64,000 nt of DNA from JBBQWS01 sp038210415 (GCA_038210415.1 JBBQWS010000002.1:1-64000), one strand, 5' to 3'. Shown: positions 27,858 to 37,304, counted from the stretch's first letter. A program made the numbers and translations. The notes: generated from the sequence alone by a model not told the origin.

Positions 27858-28867
27858 TGGATCTCTCGACCACCTACTTGGGCCTGACGTTGCGCAACCC
27901 GTTGGTCGCTTCGGCGTCCCCACTGTCCCAGACCGTCGAGGGCGTCCGCCGGCTCGCCGGGGCGGGTGTCGGCGCCGTGGTGCTCTACTCGCTGTTCGAG
28001 GAGCAGATCCGCCGCGAGGCGGCCCAGGACGCGTTGCTGCTGGACGCCGGCAGCGACAGCTTCGCGGAGTCATTGTCATACTTCCCCTCTGCTGCACTTG
28101 TGGACCCGGGGCCCAGCCGCTACCTCAGCCTGATCGAGCGCGCGGTCAAGGCCGTGGACGTCCCGGTGATCGGCAGCCTCAACGGCGTCACACCGGGAGG
28201 GTGGGCCGGCTACGCGCGAGCGATGCAAGATGCCGGCGCGGTGGCCATCGAGCTGAACATCTACTCGCTGACGGGCGACCCGAGGGTCTCCGGCCGCGAC
28301 GTCGAGCAACGGCATCTCGACATCCTGGCGGGGGTTAAGGCCGCCGTGACCGTGCCGGTGGCGGTCAAGCTGAGCCCGTACTTCAGCTCGATCGGCGAGA
28401 TGGCCGTCCGGCTGAACGAAGCCGGAGCCGACGGGCTCGTGCTCTTCAACCGGTTCCTGCAGCCGGAGATCAATCCGGAGGTGCTGGCGGTCGTTTCTGC
28501 CGTAGGACTGTCCAACCCGGCCGAGGCCAGACTGCCGCGCACCTGGATCGCCCTGCTCTACGGGCGGGTGGCGGCGTCGCTGGCGGCCACCACGGGCGTC
28601 GACGGCCCGGACGACGTCATCCGGTACCTGCTGGCGGGGGCGGACGTCGTCATGACCGCGTCGGCGCTGCTGCGGCACGGACCCGAACACGCAGGGGTGC
28701 TCCTCGACGGCCTGTCCGACTGGATGCGTCGCAAGGGCTTCGGCCGGTTGGACGAGCTGCGCGGCATGCTCGCCGTCTCGAGGGCCACCGACGAGACCGC
28801 TCACGAACGCGGGGGATACGTGAGTGCGCTGCGAGCAGCGAACGGCCGGGCGTACGGACCATGGTGA
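27854..28867 (+). CDS. Dihydroorotate-dehydrogenase-like flavoprotein of the PFOR-associated type
   Basis: A 337-residue TIM-barrel FMN protein related to PyrD, but with LNIYSLTGDP where true DHODs have the active-site strand containing NxSCPN or NTPG. The pattern EQRHLDILAGVK, VAVKLSPYFSSI, LVLFNRF and AGADVVMTASALLRHG matches the DHOD-like family that accompanies nifJ in many bacteria, whose substrate is unknown. A role in pyrimidine synthesis is therefore unlikely. ATGA overlaps with PFOR; the next gene starts inside its last 7 bases. Confidence 0.88.
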
Positions 28868-30558
28868 CCGGAGCCGCCCCCACCGAGCTGGACCCCTTCG
28901 CCCAGGAGCCTCCGCGGCACGGGAACCGGTGGCCGCGCGATGCCGCGCTGCGACGGACCGTCCGCCGGATGCTCAGCGAGGCGCCCGGCGGCGGGGCGGA
29001 CCTGGCGGCCGAGGCAGACCGATGGCTCGATGACGTCGGTCGCACCGCAGCCGACGAGCTCGCGCCCCTCGCGGTGGCGGCTGAGGCCAACCCGCCGCGG
29101 CACCGACCGTACGACGCATGGGCCGCCCGCATCGACTACGTGGACGTGGACCCCGCGTGGACCACCCTCGTGGCGCGCAGCCAGGAGCTCGGCATGACCG
29201 CTTTGCCCTACGAGCGGCCGTTCGGTGCGGCCAGCCGCGTGGTTCACGCCGCCGCGCTGCAGCTGCTCGACCCGCTGACCGCGACCGCGATGTGTCCGCT
29301 GTCGATGACCGATGCCTGCGCTGCGCTGCTGCTGCGGCACGACCCGGCCCTGGCCCAGGACTGGGTCCCGAGGTTCACCGCTCGGACGGGTGGCTGGACG
29401 GCCGGGCAGTGGATGACCGAGAAGGAAGGTGGCTCGGACGTGTCCCGGACGGGCACGGTCGCCCGGGATGCCGGCCTCGGTGACGGCTCGTTCCGCCTGC
29501 GCGGGACCAAGTGGTTCACCTCGGCCACGACGGCTGACGTCGCGGTCGCGCTGGCCCGGCCGGAGGGGGCTGAGCCAGGCAGCCGTGGGCTGTCGCTGTT
29601 CGCACTGTCCCTGCGGACGGCGGACGGCGGCTGGAACGGGCTGCGGGTGCGCCGGCTCAAGGAGAAGCTGGGCACCCGGGGGCTCCCCACGGCGGAGCTC
29701 GACCTGGACGGCACCCTCGCCGTGCCCGTCGGTGGGCTCGGGCGTGGCGTCCCCAAGGTCGCCTCGGTGCTCCAGGTGGCTCGGCTCTGGGCCGCACAGA
29801 GCGGGCCTGGCGCAACGGGCCACCTGCTCGTGCTCGCCCGCGACTACGCAGCGCGCCGCCAGGTTGCCGGCGGAATGCTGGCGGATTCCTCGCTGCACCG
29901 GGCCTGGTTGGCCGAGATCGCCGCTACCTACGAAGCGATGCTGCAGCTGTCGCTTCGCGCCGCCGAGCTGGTCGGGCTCGACGAGGACCAGCTGGACCGG
30001 TCGGTCTCCCCACTCGCGCGGGTCGTCCTGCCGCTCACCAAGCTGGCCTGCAGCAGGCAGGGTTTCGACGCGGTCAGCCAGCTGGTCGAGAGCTTCGGCG
30101 GAGCGGGCTACTGCGAGGACACGGGGATCCCGCAGACGCTGCGAGACGTTCTCGTCCACTGCATCTGGGAAGGGACCGGCAGCGTGCTGGCCCTCGACGT
30201 GGTTCGGGCTTTGCGTGACCCGGACACCGGGGCCGCGCTTGTCGCAGAGATCGAGAGCCAGCTGCGCCGCCGCCCAGGACCCGTCGCCGACCACGCGGAG
30301 GCAACCGTATACGCGGCGTTACCGGCCCTGGCCGCGATGGCCGCGCAGGAGCAGCCGGCCAGGGCCCGCGACCTCGCCTGGTCGCTGGCCCGGACGTACC
30401 AGCTCGCTCTCCTGGTGGCCCACGCCCGCTGGGCCGCGGCGATCGACGGCGACCCCCGGCCGGCAGCCGCCGCCGAACTTCTCGCCGGCCGGCCGCTGCT
30501 GGCGCCGGGACCGGGTGCCGCGGACGAGCTCGCCGTGGCAGCCCTCGCCCTCGGCTGA
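28861..30558 (+). CDS. AidB-like acyl-CoA dehydrogenase family protein
   Basis: A 565-residue flavoprotein of the AidB/acyl-CoA dehydrogenase superfamily. It has MTEKEGGSDVSRTGTVA and FRLRGTKWFTSATTADVAVALARPE in the mid domain, LKEKLGTRGLPTAELDLDGT, and the C-terminal half segment LVESFGGAGYCEDTGIPQTLRDVLVHCIWEGT. AidB protects DNA from alkylation and has weak dehydrogenase activity; whether this member acts on acyl-CoA or DNA is open. It is the last gene of the PFOR operon, overlapping its predecessor by 7 bases, so a metabolic role with that module is at least as likely as repair. Confidence 0.87.
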   Translation: MVTGAAPTELDPFAQEPPRHGNRWPRDAALRRTVRRMLSEAPGGGADLAAEADRWLDDVGRTAADELAPLAVAAEANPPRHRPYDAWAARIDYVDVDPAWTTLVARSQELGMTALPYERPFGAASRVVHAAALQLLDPLTATAMCPLSMTDACAALLLRHDPALAQDWVPRFTARTGGWTAGQWMTEKEGGSDVSRTGTVARDAGLGDGSFRLRGTKWFTSATTADVAVALARPEGAEPGSRGLSLFALSLRTADGGWNGLRVRRLKEKLGTRGLPTAELDLDGTLAVPVGGLGRGVPKVASVLQVARLWAAQSGPGATGHLLVLARDYAARRQVAGGMLADSSLHRAWLAEIAATYEAMLQLSLRAAELVGLDEDQLDRSVSPLARVVLPLTKLACSRQGFDAVSQLVESFGGAGYCEDTGIPQTLRDVLVHCIWEGTGSVLALDVVRALRDPDTGAALVAEIESQLRRRPGPVADHAEATVYAALPALAAMAAQEQPARARDLAWSLARTYQLALLVAHARWAAAIDGDPRPAAAAELLAGRPLLAPGPGAADELAVAALALG

Positions 30559-30646
30559 ACCCGCTGCTCGGTTCCCGCCTGACGAGCGACGCATGGCTGT
30601 GGTTGATCGTCGGAGTAGTGCCCCCCGCCAGCCGGGTGGACGCGGA

Positions 30647-30790
30647 GTCCGGATGGCGGAAGTTCCACCACCCGTCGATGACGCGCATGAGGCCAGCCAG
30701 GCCGAGGAGGGAACCGGCGAAGAACAACGACGACGCCTTGCGGGCCTGCTCGTCGTAGTACTCGGTCGGCTCTGCCCCCTTCCCGGTCGG
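30647..30790 (-). pseudogene. Possible remnant of a small membrane protein after the H1-like gene
   Basis: Downstream of the lysine-rich gene, one minus frame reads TEYYDEQARKASSLFFAG, followed by SLLGLAGLMRVIDGWWNFRH, a plausible single membrane helix resembling DUF7144-type segments. No ATG or GTG opens this frame after the preceding stop (a TTG lies at 30727), and it runs on without a stop into sequence antisense to the AidB-like gene. Either a decayed gene or chance; listed because the 254-base gap holds nothing else. Confidence 0.25.
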
Positions 30791-30812
30791 GGACGATCCG
30801 GTTCCCGTCAGG

Positions 30813-31235
30813 TCACTTCTTCCTGGAGGTGGCGCCAGTCAGTGACCGATCGGCGTTCTTGACGACACTGCGAAGGAACTCGTACTGAGTGGTCACCAGC
30901 TTCTCCGCCATCTCCAAGGCGGCATCGATGACGGTCTCCCGCCGGGACGGGCGCCCGCCGACGGCTGGGAGAGCTTCGTCGACCGTGTCGACGAACTTGC
31001 GCACGGACGCGAGCGCGGCCCGCTCCGCCGCGGCTACGGCCGCCAGCACGTCGTCCGACAGCTCGGCGGCCCGGTCCAGTGCGGGGCGCAACTGAGCGGC
31101 CGTGATCTTCTTGGCCGGGGCCACCTTCTTTGCTGGCGCGGTCTTCTTGGCCGGAGCGGTCCTCTTCGTGGTGGCTGTCTTCTTCGCTGGGGTGGCCCGC
31201 TTCGCAGCGGTCGTCTTCTTGGTGGTCTCCGCCAT
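30813..31235 (-). CDS. Lysine-rich histone-H1-like protein with C-terminal helical domain
   Basis: A 140-residue basic protein. The first 45 residues are tandem Lys/Ala/Pro/Thr units (AKK-T/V-AP repeated), like the tails of bacterial histone-H1-like proteins and of HBHA, but here at the N-terminus. Residues 47-140 are predicted amphipathic helices with AAQLRPALDRAAELSDDVLA and EMAEKLVTTQYEFLRSVVKNA; the latter resembles phasin-type helices. DNA or polyanion binding is likely from the tail; the body may oligomerise or bind an inclusion surface (inference). It follows a small three-helix-type gene by 21 bases on the same strand. ATG at 31235. Confidence 0.7.
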   Translation of the reverse strand: MAETTKKTTAAKRATPAKKTATTKRTAPAKKTAPAKKVAPAKKITAAQLRPALDRAAELSDDVLAAVAAAERAALASVRKFVDTVDEALPAVGGRPSRRETVIDAALEMAEKLVTTQYEFLRSVVKNADRSLTGATSRKK

Positions 31236-31256
31236 GATCGCTCCTCGAATTGTGGG

Positions 31257-31556
31257 TCAGGGAACCGCAAGTACGGCGACCTGAGAAGTCGGTAGAGCCA
31301 CGTCGACCGGGTGTTCGACGTCGGGCACTGCGGGAGGCTTGTCGACGTGAGCGTTCAACCGGGAACGGACCATGGCCTCGGTGGCTTCGAGCAGACCATC
31401 GCCGCGCAGACCGAGCCGGTGCAGCTCGGACCGGCACACGGCAACCGCCGCCGTGACCCGGCCCGAGGGCATCGCATCGCGGTAGTGGGCGACCAGACGC
31501 TCCGACATGGCCAGGAGTGCGGCCCGGCGCCGCCGCTCATCTTCTGCTCTCGTCAC
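31257..31556 (-). CDS. Small three-helix-bundle-domain protein
   Basis: A 99-residue protein with GTG start at 31556. The sequence RRRRAALLAMSERLVAHY, PSGRVTAAVAVCRSELHRLG and LLEATEAMVRSRLNA fits an actinobacterial three-helical-bundle dimerisation motif often attached to regulators or found alone. The last 30 residues are Val/Pro-rich and probably unstructured. Function unknown. Its position 21 bases upstream of the H1-like gene suggests that the two are co-expressed and may work together. Confidence 0.6.
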   Translation of the reverse strand: MTRAEDERRRRAALLAMSERLVAHYRDAMPSGRVTAAVAVCRSELHRLGLRGDGLLEATEAMVRSRLNAHVDKPPAVPDVEHPVDVALPTSQVAVLAVP

Positions 31557-31664
31557 GAGTGAACCTCCCGCCGATGGGCACTACCTGCTCAGATATATGC
31601 CGGGCAGCGCCGGCGGTACAGGGACCAAGGCCCCGGATCTGCGGACCTCAGCGGCGCACGTGAC

Positions 31665-33005
31665 TCAGTACCCGGGGGCGAGCCGCTGCCAGGGGGCGAG
31701 CTGCTCGATCTGGGCGGCCAGGCCGATCAGCAGGGCCTCGCCGCCGTCGGGCGCACTGAGCATGACCGACAGCGGCGTCCCCACCGTCGGGTGGACCCCG
31801 GCCGGCACCGCCGCGGAGGGGTACTGCGCGAAGTTCCACAGGGCCGGGTACGGCGCGTAGCGGACCGAGGCGGCGGCGGTCGCGGCCCAAGGTCGCTGGC
31901 CCCAACGGGCGGCGGCGATCGGTGGTGCGGCCAGCACAGGGGTGAGCAGCACGTCGATGTCGGCGAAGAACGCGGTCAGTGCGGTCCGGATCGTGACCCG
32001 GTCGGAATCCTTGATCAAGCCCCGGGAACGTACCTGGTCGCCGAGCAGCGCATGCCGGCGCACGGCGGGGTCGAGCAGCGAACGGTCGAGGCCCTCGGAG
32101 TCGACGGACGCACCACCGAGCCACCGGGCCACGGCCGGCAACGGGTTCTTGGGGTACGGCGGATCGACGCGGACCAGCTCGTGCCCGGCCGCCTCGAGTC
32201 GCAAGGCCGTCTTGATGACCGCCTTGAGGTGCTCGCGGTCGGGCTTCAGCCCGGTGAGCGGCGGGGTGAGCGAGACGGCGATCCGCAGCCGGCGCTCCGG
32301 CAGGACCGGTGTGGCCAGGGCCGGCGAAGCGGCGAGCACGGACAGGAACAGCGCGGCGTCGGCGACGGTCGTGGCCAGCGGCCCGTTCTCGCTCATCGCG
32401 TACCAGTCGTTGACAGAGATCCCGGCGGGGACGACCCCGAACCCGGGCTTGATGCCCACCAGCCCGCAGCAGGCCGCGGGGATCCGGATCGAGCCCATGC
32501 CGTCGTTGCCCAGCGCCACCGGAACCAGTCCAGCCGCGACCGCCGCTGCGCTGCCGCCGGACGACCCGCCCGGTGTGCGCTCGAGGTCCCACGGGTTGCG
32601 GCTGATGCCGAAGGTCGAGTCGGTGGTTCCGAAGACACACAGCTCGGGCACCCGGGTCGTGCCGACGACCACGGCGCCGGCGGCCCTGAGCCTGCGGACG
32701 ACCTCGTGGTCGCGCGGCTGCGGCTCAGCCGAGGTCGCGCTCGATCCGTCCCGCATCGGCTCGCCCTGTACTGGCACGTTGTCCTTGATCGCGATCGGCA
32801 CGCCGGCGAGCGGGAGGTCGGCGAGGTCTGCGCGGCCCGCGATCTCGGCGGCCTCGGCAAGGGCGGCCTCTGCGCGGACGACCTGGAACGCGCCCAAGTT
32901 CCCGTCGTGAGCGGCAATCCGCGCCAGCGCCTCGGTCACGAGCTGAACGGGGTCCGCTGTGCCGCCGCGGACAGCAGCAGCCAGCTCGACAGCGGTGCTT
33001 TCCAT
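31665..33005 (-). CDS. Amidase signature family hydrolase
   Basis: A 446-residue hydrolase of the amidase signature family with a Ser-cisSer-Lys triad: K74 (IAIKDN), the Ser pair in GGSSGGSAAA (S148/S149), and the nucleophile S172 in GNDGMGSIRIPAA. The usual GTDTGGSIR loop is changed to GNDGMGSIR, but the key serine remains. It may hydrolyse small amides. It is not GatA: there are no gatB/gatC neighbours and the C-terminal region differs. Monocistronic, ATG at 33005, divergent by 93 bases from the next gene. Confidence 0.88.
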   Translation of the reverse strand: MESTAVELAAAVRGGTADPVQLVTEALARIAAHDGNLGAFQVVRAEAALAEAAEIAGRADLADLPLAGVPIAIKDNVPVQGEPMRDGSSATSAEPQPRDHEVVRRLRAAGAVVVGTTRVPELCVFGTTDSTFGISRNPWDLERTPGGSSGGSAAAVAAGLVPVALGNDGMGSIRIPAACCGLVGIKPGFGVVPAGISVNDWYAMSENGPLATTVADAALFLSVLAASPALATPVLPERRLRIAVSLTPPLTGLKPDREHLKAVIKTALRLEAAGHELVRVDPPYPKNPLPAVARWLGGASVDSEGLDRSLLDPAVRRHALLGDQVRSRGLIKDSDRVTIRTALTAFFADIDVLLTPVLAAPPIAAARWGQRPWAATAAASVRYAPYPALWNFAQYPSAAVPAGVHPTVGTPLSVMLSAPDGGEALLIGLAAQIEQLAPWQRLAPGY

Positions 33006-33098
33006 GTCGCGAGTATGACACCAGGGCGGCTGGACGTCTTCGACTCGTCACAGCGGCGACGATCGGGAGCGCTTCGACCCAAGCAGTAGCCTGACGAT

Positions 33099-34202
33099 GT
33101 GAGCGGACGCATCGTGCTGTTCGGCGCCACCGGATACACGGGGCGGCTGGTGGCTGCCGAGCTCGTGGACCGCGGTGCGGATCCGGTCCTTGCGGGCCGC
33201 GGTGGCGCCCGACTGGCACGGCTCGCCGACAAGCTCGGTGGGCTCGAGGTGCGTACGGCCGACGTCGAGCGGCCCGCGGGAGTGGACGCCCTCGTCGACG
33301 CGGGCGACGTGCTCGTGACCACCGTCGGCCCGTTCATCCGGTGGGGCCAGCCCGCCGTGAAAGCCGCGCTCACCAAGCACGCGACCTATCTCGACTCGAC
33401 CGGGGAGTCGGCGTTCTTACGCGACCTGGCGGACCGGGTCGGCCAGCAGGCGGCGGCGAACGGTACGGCCCTGCTTCCGGCGTTCGGCTACGACTACGTG
33501 CCTGGGAACCTGGCCGGAGCCCTCGCTCTTCGCCGCGCCGGAGGTTCCGCGACCCGGCTCGACGTCGGGTACTTCGCGACGGGCAAAGGTGGCATCAGCG
33601 GCGGTACGGCGGCCTCGTCCGTCGGTGCCCTGCTGCTGCCCTCGTTCCGCTTTTCGCGCGGTCGGCTCACAGACGACCGCCAGGGTGCGCGGACCCGTTC
33701 GTTCGAGGTGGCGGGGCGCGCTCTGGTGGCGACGGCGGTGGGCGGCACCGAGCACCTGTTCCTTCCGGCCTTCTCGCCCGGTCTTCGGGACGTGGGTGTC
33801 TACCTCGGCTGGCTCGGTGCGCTGGGCCGGTTGGCTCCCGGGGCTGCCGTGGTCGCCCGGGGGCTGGCGGCTGTGCCCGGGGTCACACCGGCCCTGACGT
33901 CCGCGATGGCGAGGTTCCGCGGTTCGACCGGGGGCCCGGACGCCACAGCCCGCGCGAGCAGCGGGTCGCTGGTCGTGGCCGAGGCGCTCGGTCCGGCCGG
34001 CCAGGTCCTCGCCCGGGTCGAGCTCACCGGCCCGGATCCGTACACCCTCACCGCGCGGCTGCTGGCCTGGGGCGCGACAACGGCTGTCGACGGTGGTGTG
34101 CGCGGTTCGGGCGTGCTGGGTCCGGTCGAGGCGTTCGGGCTGGACGAGCTCGAGAAGGCTTGCGCCGCAACAGGTCTCGTGGAATCCGCTACAGCTTCGT
34201 GA
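33099..34202 (+). CDS. Saccharopine dehydrogenase-like/trans-acting enoyl reductase family NAD(P) protein
   Basis: A 367-residue oxidoreductase-fold protein. The N-terminal Rossmann motif is LFGATGYTGRLVAAEL (about residues 7-22), followed by GRGGARLARLADKLGG and LVTTVGPFIRWGQPAVKAAL, which are standard in the saccharopine-dehydrogenase NADP-binding family that includes mycobacterial trans-acting enoyl reductases. No lipid-synthesis cluster is present, so the substrate is not assigned. The 3' end overlaps the convergent GMC oxidoreductase by 14 bases. Confidence 0.82.
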   Translation: MSGRIVLFGATGYTGRLVAAELVDRGADPVLAGRGGARLARLADKLGGLEVRTADVERPAGVDALVDAGDVLVTTVGPFIRWGQPAVKAALTKHATYLDSTGESAFLRDLADRVGQQAAANGTALLPAFGYDYVPGNLAGALALRRAGGSATRLDVGYFATGKGGISGGTAASSVGALLLPSFRFSRGRLTDDRQGARTRSFEVAGRALVATAVGGTEHLFLPAFSPGLRDVGVYLGWLGALGRLAPGAAVVARGLAAVPGVTPALTSAMARFRGSTGGPDATARASSGSLVVAEALGPAGQVLARVELTGPDPYTLTARLLAWGATTAVDGGVRGSGVLGPVEAFGLDELEKACAATGLVESATAS

Positions 34203-35877
34203 ACCTGAGAGCGGTCGGCGCGTGGCTCGGGACGACGGGGTTGCGCGGTGGCACGGGATCAACCCGCGCGTAGCGCTCCCCGAGTGCCGGCCTCGGGTCG
34301 GGGTCGCCCTTGTTCGGCCACAGGGCCATGGCCCGTTCGGCTTGGGCCGTGATGGTCAGCGACGGGTTCACCCCGAGGTTCGCCGACACGGCTGAACCGT
34401 CGACCACGTGCAGCCCTTCGTACCCGAAGAGGCGTTGATAGGGATCGACCACGCCGTCGGAGGGGGAGTCGCCGATCGCACAGCCGCCGATCAGGTGGGC
34501 GGTCATGGGAACGTTCCCCACGTCGGCCCACGAGCCGGAGGCGTCGCCGCCGATCACCTGCGCCAACGTCCTTGCGGCCTCGTGGGCTGCCGGGATCCAC
34601 GTCGGGTTCGGTTGTCCGTGTCCTTGCCGCGAGGTGAGCCGGGGCCCCCATCGCGACCCGCGCCGGAACACCTCGATGCTGTTGTCGAGGGTCTGCATGG
34701 TCAAGGCGATCACGGTGCGCTCGGACCAGCCACGGACCGAGAGCCGCCGCAGGAAGGGTGCCGGGTGCCGCACGGTCGTGCGGACCAGCTTGGACCAACG
34801 CGGGATCGGGCCGCCCCCGTCGAGCAGCGTCGTCGCCAGCAGTCCCATGACGTTGCTGCCCTTGCCGTAGTGCACCGGTTCGATGTGTGTGTCGTGGTCC
34901 GGGAAGAACGACGACGTGATCGCGACGCCCTGGGTGTAGTCGACGTCCTTGTGCCGGGCGGTGGCGCCGACGAGCGCCTCCGAGTTGGTGCGGGTCAGGT
35001 GCCCGAGCCGGTCCGAGATGAGCGGCAGCACGCCGGTGTCCCGCAGCTCGTGCAGCAGCCGTTGGGTTCCCCAGGCCCCCGCGGCGAACACGACGTGGTC
35101 GGCCGTGAACGTACGGTCAGCCGCGCTCCGGCGGCGCCCGGACCGGACCGTCTCCACGGCGTAGCCGCCGCCGTCGAGCGGTCGCACCAGCGTCACCATG
35201 GTGTCCGGGTGGATCGTGGCGCCGGCGCGCTCGGCCAAGGCCAGGTAGTTGAGGTCGAGCCGGTTCTTCGCGCCGTGCCGGCAGCCGATCATGCACTCGC
35301 CGCACTCGAGGCAGCCCTTGCGGTCCGGGCCCGCGCCACCGAAGAACGGGTCCGGGACGGACGTCCCGGGCTCCTTCCCGCCGTCTCGGCCGAAGAAGAC
35401 GCCGACGGGAGCGAGCCGGAAGGTGTGACCGACACCCATCCGGTCGGCGACCTGCTTCATCGCCTTGTCCTGGGGGGTCACCGTGGGGTTGAGCGTCACC
35501 CCGAGCATCCGCGAGGCCTGGTTGTAGAACGGCGCGAGCTCCTCCCGCCAGTCGGTGATGTGCGCCCACTGCGGGTCGTCGTAGAACGGCTTCGGGGCCT
35601 CGTACAGCGTGTTGGCGTAGACGAGGGATCCGCCGCCGACTCCGGCCCCGGCGAGCACCACGACGTCCTTGAGCACGTGGATGCGTTGCATGCCGTGCAG
35701 CCCGAGACGCGGCGCCCAGACGAACCTGCGCACGTCCCACGACGTCCGCGGCAATGTGTCCTGCGTGAACCGTCGCCCCATCTCGAGCACGGCGACGCGG
35801 TAGCCCTTCTCGGTCAGCCGGAGGGCGGTGACGCTGCCGCCGAACCCCGATCCGATGACGACGACGTCGACGTCCAT
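34189..35877 (-). CDS. GMC oxidoreductase, cholesterol-oxidase-like
   Basis: A 562-residue FAD-dependent oxidoreductase. The FAD site is VVIGSGFGGSVTALRL (residues 6-21). AGAGVGGGSLVYAN and the C-terminal HLIGGCAIGDSPSDGVVDPYQRLFG with VVDGSAVSANLGVNPSLTI are GMC signatures. A cysteine stretch CLECGECMIGCRHGAKN near residue 195 is as found in ChoD-type actinobacterial cholesterol oxidases. Steroid or sterol-like alcohols are the likely substrates, but no sterol-catabolism genes are in the window. ATG 35877 chosen as the family start. Confidence 0.88.
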   Translation of the reverse strand: MDVDVVVIGSGFGGSVTALRLTEKGYRVAVLEMGRRFTQDTLPRTSWDVRRFVWAPRLGLHGMQRIHVLKDVVVLAGAGVGGGSLVYANTLYEAPKPFYDDPQWAHITDWREELAPFYNQASRMLGVTLNPTVTPQDKAMKQVADRMGVGHTFRLAPVGVFFGRDGGKEPGTSVPDPFFGGAGPDRKGCLECGECMIGCRHGAKNRLDLNYLALAERAGATIHPDTMVTLVRPLDGGGYAVETVRSGRRRSAADRTFTADHVVFAAGAWGTQRLLHELRDTGVLPLISDRLGHLTRTNSEALVGATARHKDVDYTQGVAITSSFFPDHDTHIEPVHYGKGSNVMGLLATTLLDGGGPIPRWSKLVRTTVRHPAPFLRRLSVRGWSERTVIALTMQTLDNSIEVFRRGSRWGPRLTSRQGHGQPNPTWIPAAHEAARTLAQVIGGDASGSWADVGNVPMTAHLIGGCAIGDSPSDGVVDPYQRLFGYEGLHVVDGSAVSANLGVNPSLTITAQAERAMALWPNKGDPDPRPALGERYARVDPVPPRNPVVPSHAPTALRFTKL

Positions 35878-35972
35878 TCTCTGCGCATTCCTGGTTCCGG
35901 CCACGCTTCCATCGTGTGGTCGCGGCGCTCGCCCGGGCAGGGCCGATGGTCCCAGTGGTTGGCCCAGGAGGC

Positions 35973-36566
35973 TCAAGCGGCGAGCAGGGCCTGGGCGATC
36001 GTGTAGGTCGCCATCACCCAACCCTCGTGCGCGGGAAGGCGAGCGTCGCCGAAGCGGTCCAGCGCGATCAAGGAATCGGACGTCATGAACAGCACGCCTC
36101 CTGTGGCCGTCACCGGGTCGCCGGTGTCGAGCGCGGTGAGCGCCATCGCTGCGAGCAGCGTGCTGTAGACCAGGACGGGCACCCGGTCCGGGCCGGTGCG
36201 GTGCCACAGGTACGCGTTGAGGCCGCACCACGCGGACACCACCGGCAGTGCCAGGGCGGGCTGCCGGGCGAGCGCACCCTGACTGCCCCGTCGTCGCAAC
36301 GCCGAGATCCACGCCACCTGCCCGCCGAGGAAGCAGCCGAGCCCGGCGGTGAATGCGGCTGGGCTCTTGCCCAGCAACGCGATGTCGCCGGCGCCGGAGA
36401 GGCCGAGCGCCAGCTGGGTCGGGCGTTCTCGGCCGGCCATGAGCGTCGGCATCAGCAACGGCTTCGTGAACCAACGCGGCCGGTCTGTCCCCGCCGCCGC
36501 GAGGGCCGTGTCGGTGACGGCCAGGACGACGTACCCGATGCTCGGTGCCCGCTTCGTGCGTGTCAT
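35973..36566 (-). CDS. Lysoplasmalogenase family (YhhN/TMEM86) membrane protein
   Basis: A 197-residue polytopic membrane protein with about seven hydrophobic segments. The conserved RWFTKPLLMPTLM, LGLSGAGDIALL and GGVLFMTSDSLIAL identify the YhhN/TMEM86 family. Animal members hydrolyse the vinyl-ether bond of lysoplasmalogens; bacterial substrates are poorly known. It lies 95 bases upstream of the GMC oxidoreductase on the same strand, so the two may be co-transcribed. Confidence 0.88.
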   Translation of the reverse strand: MTRTKRAPSIGYVVLAVTDTALAAAGTDRPRWFTKPLLMPTLMAGRERPTQLALGLSGAGDIALLGKSPAAFTAGLGCFLGGQVAWISALRRRGSQGALARQPALALPVVSAWCGLNAYLWHRTGPDRVPVLVYSTLLAAMALTALDTGDPVTATGGVLFMTSDSLIALDRFGDARLPAHEGWVMATYTIAQALLAA

Positions 36567-36719
36567 GGACCCACCCTGCCAGAAGCTTTCATGGGAGTTT
36601 GCTGAGAACTTGGGACCTTGGCCTCTGCTGTTGCGTGGTCAACAGTTCGACACTCAATCAGCAGGGTTCGACGGGTAGCACTGCCGGGAGAATCCCGGCA
36701 ATAAGGAGAGAAGGTTGTC

Positions 36720-37304
36720 ATGCGCAGAAGGACGTTCGACGCACTCATGGTCATGGCGGGACTCGTCGCCGCGGCGGTCCTCGTCGTCGCGGGCGGACTG
36801 CTCGTGTACGCACACTCGTTCGTGCACACGCAGGTCACCGATCAGCTCACCGCCCAGCAGATCTTCTTCCCGCCGGCGGGCAGCGATGCCTTGTCCAGCG
36901 ACAAGATCGGTCCGTATCTGAACCAGTACGCAGGCCAGCAGCTCACGACGGGCGCCCAGGCCGAGGCGTACGCGAACCACTTCATCGGCGTGCACCTGAA
37001 CGAGATCGCTGGCGGTCAGACCTACGCGCAGCTCTCCGCCAAGGCCCAGGCGAACCCCACTGACACCGCACTGGCCGGTCAGGTCGGCGCGATGTTCAAG
37101 GGCGAGACCCTCCGTGGCCTGCTCCTGAACGCGTACGCCTTCGACACGATGGCTTCCGTGGCGTTGTGGGCCGGGATCGCTTCGCTCCTCGCCGCAGGGC
37201 TGATGCTGGTGCTGTCCATCCTCGGATTCGTCCACCTGCGCCGCACGCCGGCGGACGCCGAGGTCATGCTCGGTGCGCGCTCCCCGGCTCCCGTCGAACC
37301 GTAA
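36720..37304 (+). CDS. Two-TM hypothetical membrane protein
   Basis: A 194-residue protein with one membrane helix near the start (MVMAGLVAAAVLVVAGGLLVYA), an extracytoplasmic loop of about 110 residues lacking cysteines (includes FFPPAGSDALSSDKIGPYL), and a second helix (IASLLAAGLMLVLSILGFV) before a short cytoplasmic tail. The preceding bases GGAGAGAAGG give a good ribosome site. Similar proteins occur widely in actinobacteria without assigned function. A strong hairpin follows immediately, so it is monocistronic. Confidence 0.7.
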   Translation: MRRRTFDALMVMAGLVAAAVLVVAGGLLVYAHSFVHTQVTDQLTAQQIFFPPAGSDALSSDKIGPYLNQYAGQQLTTGAQAEAYANHFIGVHLNEIAGGQTYAQLSAKAQANPTDTALAGQVGAMFKGETLRGLLLNAYAFDTMASVALWAGIASLLAAGLMLVLSILGFVHLRRTPADAEVMLGARSPAPVEP

